64,000 nt of DNA from Methylobacterium isbiliense (lineage in GTDB: Bacteria; Pseudomonadota; Alphaproteobacteria; Rhizobiales; Beijerinckiaceae), in assembly GCF_022179325.1 (NCBI RefSeq), contig NZ_BPQQ01000043.1, positions 20,285 to 84,284 of the forward strand, written 5' to 3'. Under the pieces are notes generated by a model. The model searched no databases and had not been told where the DNA came from. It saw only the letters and a list, made by a program, of their open reading frames with translations. Within the stretch, counting starts at the first letter, position 1. Every line of letters starts with the position of its first letter. Positions 1 through 10,213 of the stretch are shown here, piece after piece. The position numbers and the translations under genes were made by a program.

Positions 1-869
1 GCGCGCTGGCGAACGCGGTCGGCGCGGCGATCGGCGGCGCGCTCCTCGACCTCGACGGCCTACTGTCCCTGCGCGGCTGGCAATGGGTGTTCGTGGCGAC
101 CGGCCTGCCCGCGGTCCTGCTCGCCGTCTATGTCTTCTTCGCCCTGCCGGACGGCCCGCAATCGGCCCGCTGGCTCCCGGCCGAGGAGAAGCGATGGCTC
201 GCCGATTCGCTCGCCCGCGAGGCCGCCGCCACCCCGCGCACCGAGCATGCGAACCCCTTCCGGGTGCTCCTCGACCGGCGCGTGCTGATCCTGGCGCTCC
301 TCTACGTGGCCTTCCCGCTCGCCGCCTACGGGCTGAGCTACTGGCTGCCGACCGTCGTGAAGGGCTTCGGGGTGTCCAACACCGTCAACGGCTTCCTCAA
401 CGTGATCCCGTGGGCAGTGGTGGCGCTCGCGCTCTGGTGGGTCCCGCGCCACGCCGCCAGGACCGGCGAGACCACGTGGCACATCGCCGGCCCGGCGCTG
501 ATCGGCGCGACCGCCCTGACGCTCAGCGTGGTGGTGCCGGGGGCGGCCCTGAAGTTCATCTGCCTGTGCGTCGCGGCCGCCGGCATCTTCTCGGGGCAGC
601 CGGTCTTCTGGTCACTGCCGCCGACCTTCCTGCGCGGGGCGACCGCGGCGGCGGGCATCGCGGCGATCAACTCGGTGGGCAATCTCGGCGGCTTCGTCGC
701 CCAGAACGCCGTGCCGTGGATCCGCGACCGCACCGGCAGCGATCTGACCCCGATGCTCTTCCTGGCCGCCTGCCTGCTCGTCGGCGTCGTGATGGTGTTC
801 GTCGCCCAGGCGGTGCTGCGACGCCCGGCCCCCGGATCCTCCTCCGACCTGACCTTGGCCGGGCGGTAG
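1..869 (+). CDS. MFS transporter, ACS-like family, 5' end cut by window edge
   Basis: This is the C-terminal part of a major facilitator superfamily permease; the reading frame is already open at base 3. The visible part holds the end of the first helix bundle, the central loop and the second bundle, with repeated hydrophobic segments. It carries the same DLDGLL-x-L-x-GWQW signature before the central loop as the complete MFS gene at 32616-33902, so the two are paralogues of one subfamily (anion:cation symporter-like, often for organic acids or sugar acids). The substrate cannot be read from the sequence. The gene ends TAG at 867-869, and no T-rich terminator follows. Confidence is high for the family and low for the substrate. 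Confidence 0.85.
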   Translation, partial: ALANAVGAAIGGALLDLDGLLSLRGWQWVFVATGLPAVLLAVYVFFALPDGPQSARWLPAEEKRWLADSLAREAAATPRTEHANPFRVLLDRRVLILALLYVAFPLAAYGLSYWLPTVVKGFGVSNTVNGFLNVIPWAVVALALWWVPRHAARTGETTWHIAGPALIGATALTLSVVVPGAALKFICLCVAAAGIFSGQPVFWSLPPTFLRGATAAAGIAAINSVGNLGGFVAQNAVPWIRDRTGSDLTPMLFLAACLLVGVVMVFVAQAVLRRPAPGSSSDLTLAGR

Positions 870-904
870 CGCCTCCGCGTCTTAAACTCCTGATTTTATA
901 GCAT

Positions 905-944
905 TTATCCCCTTTTTCGGCTGATTGGCTCCGATAGGGGATAA
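905..944. promoter_or_regulatory. AT-rich palindrome ahead of the nucleotidyltransferase
   Basis: TTATCCCC at 905-912 is mirrored by GGGGATAA at 937-944, with a nested CGG/CCG pair at 917-919 and 931-933. It lies in an unusually AT-rich 90-base gap just upstream of the gene starting at 959. This looks like an operator or a leader hairpin, but its function is inferred only from position and symmetry. Confidence 0.5.
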
Positions 945-958
945 TTTCCTTTTTTTGA

Positions 959-2068
959 ATGACTTGTTCGGAACTTCCCGTATCCTTGCTTCATCACGAG
1001 CGGAGCCCTGAGGTGCCGTACGTCGATTGGACGGGCGAGCAGGTGCGCCAGATGGTCGACACGGAGCAGGTCTTCGTGGCGTATCGCCTCGCGCGCAAGG
1101 ACCTCGACGAACGCTTCGCGGGCGCTTTGTCCTGGAAGACCGTCCAGGGGCATGACTACCTGTACAGGAAAAAATCCGGTATCTGGAAGTCGATCGGCCC
1201 GCGCAACGCCGAGACCGAGAAGACCTACGAACAGTTCCAGGCCGGCCGATCGAGCACCCGGGAGCGCGTGGCGAGGCTGGCCGGGCGCCTCGACGCACTC
1301 TCGCCCGTGAACCGGGCGCTGGGCATCGGGCGCGTGCCACAGGTGACGGCTCGGATCGTCCGGGCCCTTCGGGACGCGGGCCTGCTCGGCGGAGCGATCG
1401 AGATCGTCGGCACCAACGCGCTCTACGCCTACGAACGGATGGCCGGCGTGCGCATCGCGAGCGCGTCGCTCGCCACCGGGGACATTGACCTCCTGTTCGA
1501 TGCCCGCGCCCGGCTGAAGCTGGTCGGCGAGGGCGTGGCGACGACCGGCCTCGTCGGCCTGCTGCGCAAGGTCGACCGCTCGTTCGCACCGACGAGCGCA
1601 GGCAGCTTTCGGGCGACGAACGCGGACGGCTACATGGTCGACCTGATCCAGCCGACGCCGAAGCACCGCATGACGCGCGCCCGCCGCAACCGGATCGGGT
1701 CCTCGGGCGATGATCTGACGGCCGTCGAGATCGACGGTCTGGCTTGGCTGGTCAATGTCCCGCGCCACACGACGACGATCATCGACGAGAGAGGCTATCC
1801 GCTCGACATCGTTGTGCCGGATCCACGTGCCTTCGCGCTCCACAAGGCGTGGCTCGCCGGGCGTGGCGACCGGGATCCCGCGAAGCGGGGGCGGGACGCA
1901 GCACAGGCCCGCCTCGTGGCCGATCTGGTCGCGACCCGCCTGCCGCTGCTGCGCTTCGACGACCCGGCGCTCGGCACCCTGCCGCAGGAGCTGCGCGCCC
2001 TCGCGGGCGATCTGGCCGCGCATCCGGCCTCCGCCGAGGACGAGGGCAGGCTGACACCCGGCTGGTGA
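959..2068 (+). CDS. GSU2403-like nucleotidyltransferase-fold protein (NTP_transf_8 type)
   Basis: A 369-residue protein with a nucleotidyltransferase core near residues 160-185: a GTNALYAYE stretch followed by TGDIDLLFDAR, which supplies the two acidic metal ligands of the Pol-beta-like fold. The N-terminal 130 residues are helical and polar. A later segment (VVPDPRAFALHKAWLAGR) matches the helical region that follows the core in this family. The biological substrate of the family is not established. Related nucleotidyltransferases include toxin-like proteins, but no antitoxin partner is seen next to it. The ATG at 959 is used although it lacks a clear ribosome binding site; a GTG near 1013 would give a protein shorter by 18 residues. 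The AT-rich palindromic leader is unlike its neighbours and may indicate acquisition. Confidence 0.75.
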   Translation: MTCSELPVSLLHHERSPEVPYVDWTGEQVRQMVDTEQVFVAYRLARKDLDERFAGALSWKTVQGHDYLYRKKSGIWKSIGPRNAETEKTYEQFQAGRSSTRERVARLAGRLDALSPVNRALGIGRVPQVTARIVRALRDAGLLGGAIEIVGTNALYAYERMAGVRIASASLATGDIDLLFDARARLKLVGEGVATTGLVGLLRKVDRSFAPTSAGSFRATNADGYMVDLIQPTPKHRMTRARRNRIGSSGDDLTAVEIDGLAWLVNVPRHTTTIIDERGYPLDIVVPDPRAFALHKAWLAGRGDRDPAKRGRDAAQARLVADLVATRLPLLRFDDPALGTLPQELRALAGDLAAHPASAEDEGRLTPGW

Positions 2069-2074
2069 GGCCCA

Positions 2075-3061
2075 TCATCGCAGCGAGACGAACGCCGCCG
2101 CGAGAACCAAGCCCCACAGGAGCCCGCAGGCCGTGCGGTAGAGCGCGAGGGCGCGCCCGATATCGGCGGCGGTGGCCTCCGCCCGGCCGTCGCCCATCCA
2201 GTGGTCGTCCACCCGGGTGGTACCGTAGATGCGCGGGCCGGCGAGCCGCAGGCCGAGGGCGCCCGCCATCGCGGCCTCGGGCCAGCCGGCATTGGGGGAG
2301 CGGTGGCGGCGCGCGTCGCGGCGCACCGCCCGCATGGCTCCGCGGGCCGAGCAGCCGGGGCGCAGGAGCGCCGCCCCGATCAGCAGCGCCGCGGTGAGCC
2401 GCGAGGCCGGGAGGTTCACAAGGTCGTCGAGGCGCGCCGCCGCCCAGCCGAAGGCGGCGTGCCGCGGCGTGCGGTGGCCGATCATGCTGTCGGCGGTGTT
2501 CACCGCCTTGTAGAGCGCGCCGCCCGGCAGGCCCGCGGCCCCGATCCAGAAGGCGGGGGCCACCACCCCGTCGGAAAAATTCTCCGCGAGGCTCTCGATC
2601 GCGGCGCGGCAGACCGCCGCCTCGTCAAGGGTCTCGGGGTTGCGCCCGACGATCATCGACACCGCCCGGCGCCCGCCCGCGAGGCCTCCCTCCGTCAGGC
2701 CCGCGGCGACGCGCGCCACGTGCTCGTGCAGGCTGCGCTGCGCCGGCAGGCTCGCGGCGAAGAGGCCGCACAGGATGATCCCGAACCCGCTCGCCTGCGC
2801 GGCGAGGGTCAGCAGGAGGGCGCCCGCGGCCGTGGCGGCGAGGACGAGCGCGAGGGCGAGAAGGCCGGCCGCCCGGCGCTGCGCCGGGGCCGCCCCCTCC
2901 CGGTTGAGGCTGCGGTCGAGGGCGGCGATGAGGCGGCCGATCCAGGTGACAGGATGGCCGAGCGCCCTGTAGAGGCGGTCGGGATAGCCGAGGGCCGCCT
3001 CCGCCGCGAGGGCGAGGGCGAGCACGAGGAGGCTGTCGGGCGGATGCAGCAGGGCGGGCAT
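2075..3061 (-). CDS. cobD: Adenosylcobinamide-phosphate synthase CobD/CbiB
   Basis: A 328-residue polytopic membrane protein that attaches the aminopropanol arm to adenosylcobyric acid late in cobalamin synthesis. Family hallmarks visible are HPVTWIGRLI near residue 36, the SLAENFSDGVVAPAFW motif near the middle, YKAVNTADSMIGHR, and SPNAGWPEAAMAGALG towards the end. Several hydrophobic helices are evident. Its ATG (complement of 3059-3061) shares two bases with the ATG of the divergent cobC, so the promoter of each gene must lie inside the other. The gene ends seven bases from the end of the convergent nucleotidyltransferase gene. In Alphaproteobacteria cobD and cobC are commonly adjacent, which supports both calls. 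Confidence 0.95.
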   Translation of the reverse strand: MPALLHPPDSLLVLALALAAEAALGYPDRLYRALGHPVTWIGRLIAALDRSLNREGAAPAQRRAAGLLALALVLAATAAGALLLTLAAQASGFGIILCGLFAASLPAQRSLHEHVARVAAGLTEGGLAGGRRAVSMIVGRNPETLDEAAVCRAAIESLAENFSDGVVAPAFWIGAAGLPGGALYKAVNTADSMIGHRTPRHAAFGWAAARLDDLVNLPASRLTAALLIGAALLRPGCSARGAMRAVRRDARRHRSPNAGWPEAAMAGALGLRLAGPRIYGTTRVDDHWMGDGRAEATAADIGRALALYRTACGLLWGLVLAAAFVSLR

Positions 3062-4073
3062 GGCGGCTCAGGGACCGATCCGGCACGGGGGCGATCTCGG
3101 CGAGGCGCGCCGGCTCTTTCCCGACGCGCCCGAGCCGTGGATCGATCTCTCGACCGGGATCAATCCGATCCCCTATCCGTGCCCGGCCGTCGAGGCCAGC
3201 CTGTGGCAGCGCCTGCCCGACCCCGCCGCCCTGCGCCGCCTGGAGGAGGAGGCCGCGCGGGCCTATCGCGCCGAGCCGGACCATGTCGTCGCCGCCCCGG
3301 GCACGCAGGCGCTGATCGAGGTGCTGCCGCGGCTGCGGGCGCCGGGCCGGGTGGCGGTGCTCGGGCCGACTTACGCCGAGCACGCCGCCGCTTGGCTGCG
3401 GGGCGGCCACGCGGTCGCGGAGACGCACGCGCTCGCCGCGATGACCGGGGCCGAGGTCGCGGTGGTGGTCAACCCCAACAATCCCGACGGGCGGACGCAC
3501 AGCCGGGCCGACCTCGCGGATCTCGCGGGCGCGGTCGCGGCGCGGGACGGTCTGCTCGTCGCGGACGAGGCCTTCGCGGATCTGGAGCCGGTCGAGAGCC
3601 TGTGCGTGGCGGTGCCGGCCGGCGCGGTGGTGCTGCGCTCCTTCGGCAAGACCTACGGATTGGCCGGGCTGCGCCTCGGCTTCGCGGTGGCGCGGCCCCC
3701 GCTGATCGGGCGGATCCGCGCCGCGCTCGGACCCTGGGCGGTGTCGGGGCCAGCCATCGCCATCGGGTGCGCCGCTCTCGCGGATGCGGGGTGGCGGCAG
3801 CGTGCCGCGCTGGAGCGCGGACGGGATGCGCAGCGCCTCGACGGTCTCCTCGCGGCGGCGGGGGGAGGGATCGTCGGCGGCACGCGGCTGTTTCGCACCG
3901 CCGCCTTCGCGGATGCGCCGGGCCTCTTCGCCCGCCTCGGCCGGGCCGGCCTGTTCGTGCGCCGCTTCGAGGCCGCGCCGGATCACCTCCGCTTCGGCCT
4001 GCCGGGGGATGAGGCGGCGTGGCGGCGCCTCGAAGACGCGCTCGGCACCCTCCACAGGGACGCCCCCGCGTGA
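3060..4073 (+). CDS. cobC: Threonine-phosphate decarboxylase CobC (PLP fold type I)
   Basis: A 337-residue aminotransferase-class I/II protein that is expected to supply the (R)-1-amino-2-propanol O-phosphate arm of cobalamin. Visible motifs are DLSTGINPIPYP at the N-terminus, typical of CobC/CobD decarboxylases; NPNNPDGR for the carboxylate and PLP pocket; VADEAFADLEP holding the Asp that binds the pyridine nitrogen; and RSFGKTYGLAGLRLGF with the PLP lysine. The length is normal for the family. The start ATG overlaps that of divergent cobD. The adjacency of the two successive-pathway enzymes makes a cobalamin role much more likely than histidinol-phosphate transamination. Confidence 0.93.
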   Translation: MAAQGPIRHGGDLGEARRLFPDAPEPWIDLSTGINPIPYPCPAVEASLWQRLPDPAALRRLEEEAARAYRAEPDHVVAAPGTQALIEVLPRLRAPGRVAVLGPTYAEHAAAWLRGGHAVAETHALAAMTGAEVAVVVNPNNPDGRTHSRADLADLAGAVAARDGLLVADEAFADLEPVESLCVAVPAGAVVLRSFGKTYGLAGLRLGFAVARPPLIGRIRAALGPWAVSGPAIAIGCAALADAGWRQRAALERGRDAQRLDGLLAAAGGGIVGGTRLFRTAAFADAPGLFARLGRAGLFVRRFEAAPDHLRFGLPGDEAAWRRLEDALGTLHRDAPA

Positions 4074-4282
4074 CCCTGGCGACACGGCCGCGCCATCAAA
4101 AAGGCCCAAAAAACCGGGACCTCACGGCGGACCCGCAGGGTCGGTCCCGCCCCGCTCCCCAGCCACACGGTGCGCCTCGTTGACCCTCGCCGACGAGGAG
4201 CGCACAACCAAGCGTGGCCGTGGCTCCGCGCTGGGGATGACGGGGCCGGGAGGCCGGGCGGACGGAGGCAGGACGAAGCGGT

Positions 4283-5587
4283 ATGAGCGTGGACGAGGTC
4301 AAGCGGCGCGACAGGCTCGGCAGCGTCATCGCCTTCGCGCGGCGCACGCTGCCCGAGCTGCGCCGGGATGCCGAGACGATCGAGCCTGTCGATGCGCCGA
4401 AGGGTCCGCGCCTGCTGCAGGTGCTGAAGCCGCTGCGCTGGACCCGCATTCCGGCCGCCTCCGGCGAGGATTTCAAGCCCCCGAAGGTCGCCGTGCGCCT
4501 CGCGCGCAGCTTCGGCCTGTTCGTCGGCCTGCCGACCGCGCTCATCGCCTTCTACCTGTTCGCGATCGCCTCGGACCAGTACGTGGTCGAGGCCCGCTTC
4601 GCGGTGCGCGGCGAAGTCGAGCCGGTCGGCGACGTCCGACTCAACGAGTATTCCGGTCTGATCCAGAAGAACAACAGTCAGGACACCTACATCGTCCGCG
4701 AGTTCATCCGCAGCAAGCCGATGCTGGAGAGCGCCCAGGCGGCGCTCAACGTGGCGGGCATGTTCACGCGTCGCGAGGCCGACTTCTGGGCGCGCTACTC
4801 CGGCGAGACGCCGGTGGAGGAGCTGCTGAAGTACTGGCGCAAGCACGTGACCTCCCAGATCGATCTGATCTCGGGCATCATCACCCTGAAGGTGCGCGCC
4901 TTCACGCCCGACGATTCGCTGGCGATCGCCAAGCACGTCGTGGCGCGGTCCGAGGCCCTGGTGAACCAGATCTCGGCCCGGGCGCAGGAGGACATGATCC
5001 GCCACAGCCGCGAGGAGGTGGAGAAGGCCGGCGAGCGCCTGAAGCGCGCGCACATGGCCCTCAACGCCTTCCGCAACCGCTGGGGCATCATCGATCCGAT
5101 CAAGTCGGCGGAGGCGACGTTCACCACGCTGCTCTCGCTGCGCAAGGACAAGATCAAGCTGGAGAACGACCTGCAGGTGCTGCGCTCCTCGTCGCTCGAC
5201 GAGAAGTCCCGGTCGATCCAGGCGATCGTGGCGAACGTCGCGGCGATCGACCACCAGATGAAGGTGCTGCAGGACTCGATCGCGAGCGAGGGCGTGGCGG
5301 TCGACGCGCCCAATGCCGCCAAGGCGCTGCTCGAATTCGAGAAGCTGCAGATCGAGCGCACCATCGCCGAGCGCCTGAACGAGTCCGCGATCCTGATCCT
5401 CGAGCGTGCGCGCATCGCGGCAAGCAAGCAGCACGTCTATCTGGCGACCTTCGTGCCGCCGACCGTCCCGCACTTCGCCGCCATGCCGGAGCGCGGCCAC
5501 GACCTGTTCACCGCGTTCTTCTGCCTGTTCATGGGCTGGGGCTGTATCAAGCTCCTGGTCGCGGGCATCAAGGACCACAATCTCTGA
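4283..5587 (+). CDS. Capsule polysaccharide export inner-membrane protein, KpsE/BexC/CtrB type
   Basis: A 434-residue polysaccharide co-polymerase. A transmembrane helix lies near residues 72-95 (FGLFVGLPTALIAFYLFAI) and a second close to the C-terminus (FTAFFCLFMGWGCIKLLV). Between them is a long periplasmic part with coiled-coil-rich segments, as expected for the PCP-3 family, which bridges an ABC exporter to the outer-membrane channel. The proline-containing motif before the last helix (YLATFVPPTVPHFAAMPER) is also typical. No kpsD, kpsM, kpsT or glycosyltransferase gene lies within 10 kb, so it must act with partners encoded elsewhere or have taken on a separate role. The start ATG lies about 210 bases after cobC in a gap with no other gene. 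Confidence 0.85.
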   Translation: MSVDEVKRRDRLGSVIAFARRTLPELRRDAETIEPVDAPKGPRLLQVLKPLRWTRIPAASGEDFKPPKVAVRLARSFGLFVGLPTALIAFYLFAIASDQYVVEARFAVRGEVEPVGDVRLNEYSGLIQKNNSQDTYIVREFIRSKPMLESAQAALNVAGMFTRREADFWARYSGETPVEELLKYWRKHVTSQIDLISGIITLKVRAFTPDDSLAIAKHVVARSEALVNQISARAQEDMIRHSREEVEKAGERLKRAHMALNAFRNRWGIIDPIKSAEATFTTLLSLRKDKIKLENDLQVLRSSSLDEKSRSIQAIVANVAAIDHQMKVLQDSIASEGVAVDAPNAAKALLEFEKLQIERTIAERLNESAILILERARIAASKQHVYLATFVPPTVPHFAAMPERGHDLFTAFFCLFMGWGCIKLLVAGIKDHNL

Positions 5588-5618
5588 GCGGGGCGCGACC
5601 GCGGAGAAGGAGGCCGCC

Positions 5619-5885
5619 GTGTCGGACTTCACCGACCTGATCGCCCGGGCGGTCTCCCCGTCGATGTCCCGTGCAGAGCGGGAGGCCGTCTACGGGGTGG
5701 TGCGCCAAGCCATGCGCCGGCTGCAGGAGCGCGATGCCCTCGACCCGGCGGATGCCCGCGCCCAGCTTCAGGCGCATTTCGTCGAGGAGACGATCTGGGA
5801 GGTCGAGGGGCTGATCACCCGCCACCTCGCCCGCCAGACCATCGAGGCGGCCGAGCGCGGCCAAGTCTCCGCACCACCGCCCTGA
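5619..5885 (+). CDS. Small acidic protein of unknown function downstream of the capsule-export gene
   Basis: An 88-residue protein starting at GTG 5619, with a strong ribosome binding site GAGAAGGAGG at 5603-5612. It follows the KpsE-like gene by 31 bases and is probably co-transcribed with it. The sequence is helical and charged, with no signal peptide or membrane segment. The motif SMSRAEREAVYGVVRQAMRRL near residue 15 and a second helix with FVEETIWEVEGLITRHL suggest a compact helical domain. I do not recognise the family. Typical codon use and the good start signal argue that it is a real gene. Confidence 0.65.
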   Translation: MSDFTDLIARAVSPSMSRAEREAVYGVVRQAMRRLQERDALDPADARAQLQAHFVEETIWEVEGLITRHLARQTIEAAERGQVSAPPP

Positions 5886-5998
5886 CCCGGCCGGCGGACG
5901 CGAAAAAAAGCTCTCGCGCCCCGGGACCTTGAACGACGGCCGATGCGTTCCCCACCGTCAGGCTTCGCGCCCTCACGACGGATCGACCGGCCCCCGCC

Positions 5999-8272
5999 AT
6001 GAACGTTCAGATCACGACGAAACCCGCGCCGCCCGAGCCGGCCCTCATCCGCCGCTCGCGGATCAGGGAGGGCCAGCCGTTTCCCCTCGGGGCGACCTGG
6101 GACGGGCTCGGCGTCAATTTCGCGTTGTTCTCGGCCCATGCGACCCGGGTCGAGCTGTGCTTGTTCGACGACAGCGGCGAGACCGAGATCGAGCGCATCG
6201 ACCTGCCGGAATACACGGACGAGGTGTGGCACGGCTACCTGCCGGACGCCCGGCCCGGCACGATCTACGCCTACCGGGTCCACGGTCCCTACGAGCCCGA
6301 GGCCGGGCACCGCTTCAACCCCAACAAGCTCCTGCTCGACCCCTACGCCAAGGCGCTGGTGGGGTCGGTGACGTGGAACCCGGCCCTGTTCGGCTACGTG
6401 ATGGAGAGCGGCGACGATCTGAGCTTCGACGAGCGCGACAGCGCCAAGTTCACCCGCAAGTGCCGGGTGATCGATCCGGCCTTCACCTGGGGGCGCGACC
6501 AGAAGCCGGACGTTCCCTGGGACCGCACCATCATCTACGAGACCCACGTCAAGGGCTTCACCAAGCTGCATCCCGCCGTGCCGGAACGCCTGCGCGGCAC
6601 CTATGCGGGCCTCGGCACCAAGCCGGTGCTCGACTACATCCGCAGCCTCGGCGTCACCTCGGTGGAATTGCTGCCGGTCCATTCCTTCGTGAACGACAGC
6701 TACCTCCTCGACAAGGACCTGGTGAATTACTGGGGCTACAACACGCTCTCGTTCTTCGCGCCCGCGCGGCGCTACGCGGCGGTGCCGGATTTCGCCTTCT
6801 CCGAGTTCAAGGAGATGGTGGCGCGCCTGCACGGCGCCGGCCTCGAAGTGATTCTGGACGTGGTCTACAACCACACCGCCGAGGGCAACGAGCGCGGGCC
6901 GACCCTGTCCTTCAAGGGCATCGACAACGCCTCCTACTACCGGCTGCTGCCCGACCAGAAGCGCTACTACATCAACGACACCGGCACCGGGAACACCGTG
7001 AACCTCTCGCACCCCCGCGTGCTGCAGATGGTGACGGATTCCCTGCGCTACTGGGCCACCGAGATGCGGGTCGACGGCTTCCGCTTCGACCTCGCGACGA
7101 TCCTCGGCCGCGAGCCCTACGGCTTCGACGAGGGCGGCGGCTTCCTCGATTCCTGCCGCCAGGACCCGGTGCTCTCCTCCGTCAAGCTGATCGCCGAGCC
7201 GTGGGATTGCGGCCCCGGCGGCTACCAGGTGGGGGGCTTCCCGCCGGGCTGGGCGGAGTGGAACGACCGCTTCCGCGACGACGTGCGCGGCTACTGGCGG
7301 GGCGACGAGGGTCTGCTGCCGGCGCTGGCCGAGCGGATCACCGGCTCGGCCGACAAGTTCAACAAGCGCGGGCGCCGGCCCTGGGCCTCGGTGAACTTCA
7401 TCACCGCCCATGACGGCTTCACGCTCAACGACACCGTTTCGTACAACGAGAAGCACAACGCGGCGAACGGCGAGGACAACCGCGACGGCCACTCGCACAA
7501 CCTCTCGGCCAATTACGGGGTCGAGGGACCGACAGACGATCCGGAGATCCGGGCGGTGCGCCTGCGCCAGATGCGCAACCTGCTGGCGACGCTGCTCCTG
7601 TCCCGCGGCACCCCGATGCTGCTCGCCGGCGACGAGTTCGCCCGCACCCAGAAGGGCAACAACAACGCCTATTGCCAGGACAACGCGATCTCCTGGGTCG
7701 ATTGGACGGCGATCGGAGCGGAGGAGCGCGACCTCGCGGAGTTCACCCAGCGCCTGCTGATCCTGCGCAAGGCCATGCCGATGCTGGGGCGTGGGCGCTT
7801 CCTCACCGGCGCCTACGATGAGGAGCTTGGCGTCAGGGACGTGACGTGGCTCACGCCCGCGGGCGTCGAGATGACCCCGGAGAACTGGAACGACGGCGGC
7901 GCCCGCTCGCTGGCGGTGCTGCTCGACGGCCGGGCCCAAACGAGCGGCATCCGCCGCCGCGGCTCGGAGGCGACCCTGCTGCTGCTGTTCAACGCCTACC
8001 ACGACATGGTGCAGTTCACGCTGCCCGAGGTGGTGGGGGGCGATGCCTGGATGCGGGTGCTCGACACCAACCTGTCCGATACCCAGGATCTCGCGCGGTT
8101 CGACATCGGCCACATCTACGACGTCACCGGCCGCTCCATGCTGCTGTTCGTGCTGCGGCCGGCCGAGGTCGATCACGCCACCGAGACTTGGCGCTCCTAC
8201 CAGCACGTCATCCAGGCCTTCGAGCGGGCGGAATCCGAGTCGGTGGCCTTCGCGACCGCCGAGGACGCCTGA
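5999..8272 (+). CDS. glgX: Glycogen debranching enzyme GlgX
   Basis: A 757-residue isoamylase-type glycoside hydrolase (GH13) that removes alpha-1,6 branches left after phosphorylase action on glycogen. The N-terminal carbohydrate-binding module 48 carries PLGATWDGLGVNFALFS. The catalytic barrel shows DVVYNHTAEGNE (region I), VDGFRFDLA with the nucleophile Asp, IAEPWDCGPGGYQ with the acid/base Glu, and ITAHDGFTLND with the third carboxylate. The length matches family members. No other glycogen gene is adjacent, so it seems to be a stand-alone transcription unit. A large palindromic intergenic element begins about 33 bases after its stop. Confidence 0.96.
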   Translation: MNVQITTKPAPPEPALIRRSRIREGQPFPLGATWDGLGVNFALFSAHATRVELCLFDDSGETEIERIDLPEYTDEVWHGYLPDARPGTIYAYRVHGPYEPEAGHRFNPNKLLLDPYAKALVGSVTWNPALFGYVMESGDDLSFDERDSAKFTRKCRVIDPAFTWGRDQKPDVPWDRTIIYETHVKGFTKLHPAVPERLRGTYAGLGTKPVLDYIRSLGVTSVELLPVHSFVNDSYLLDKDLVNYWGYNTLSFFAPARRYAAVPDFAFSEFKEMVARLHGAGLEVILDVVYNHTAEGNERGPTLSFKGIDNASYYRLLPDQKRYYINDTGTGNTVNLSHPRVLQMVTDSLRYWATEMRVDGFRFDLATILGREPYGFDEGGGFLDSCRQDPVLSSVKLIAEPWDCGPGGYQVGGFPPGWAEWNDRFRDDVRGYWRGDEGLLPALAERITGSADKFNKRGRRPWASVNFITAHDGFTLNDTVSYNEKHNAANGEDNRDGHSHNLSANYGVEGPTDDPEIRAVRLRQMRNLLATLLLSRGTPMLLAGDEFARTQKGNNNAYCQDNAISWVDWTAIGAEERDLAEFTQRLLILRKAMPMLGRGRFLTGAYDEELGVRDVTWLTPAGVEMTPENWNDGGARSLAVLLDGRAQTSGIRRRGSEATLLLLFNAYHDMVQFTLPEVVGGDAWMRVLDTNLSDTQDLARFDIGHIYDVTGRSMLLFVLRPAEVDHATETWRSYQHVIQAFERAESESVAFATAEDA

Positions 8273-8304
8273 TACCATCGCCCCAGGATGCGGACGCATC
8301 GATC

Positions 8305-8426
8305 TCGATCCCGGGCAAGCCCGGGATCGACGGGGCCGATGACCCATCTCGACGTGTCGATGCCACGCCAGAGGCTTGGCGACACATCGAGAACGCAACC
8401 AACGGTCGTTGACAACGACCGTTGGT
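8305..8426 (+). repeat. Intergenic palindromic element, copy 1 (three successive hairpins)
   Basis: The 313-base gap between glgX and the LOV kinase holds three successive palindromes. An 11-bp stem lies at 8305-8315/8320-8330. A symmetric hairpin has TCGATG at 8357-8362 pairing with CATCGA at 8385-8390, and inside it GCCA pairs with TGGC. A perfect 13-bp palindrome is ACCAACGGTCGTT at 8398-8410 with its complement at 8414-8426. The same order of a CCCGGGAT block, a hairpin and a GGTCAT-type palindrome recurs in opposite orientation at 63411-63530. The remaining bases to 8585 show nothing else. Confidence 0.7.
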
Positions 8427-8585
8427 ACGAGGTGCCTGACGCAGCGATGAGGCCGGCGGCGCAGGGTTTCGCCGCGGGCGTCTTCCATCGGCGCACCCTC
8501 CTGACGCAGTATCCCGCATGTCCGAGACTCAGGGAAACCTCGATCCGGACCGGGGAACGCGGTTGCGAGCAGGAGCGGAAACAGG

Positions 8586-10196
<1,611 letters not shown>

Positions 10197-10213
10197 TCCG
10201 GGAGGCTGTAACG

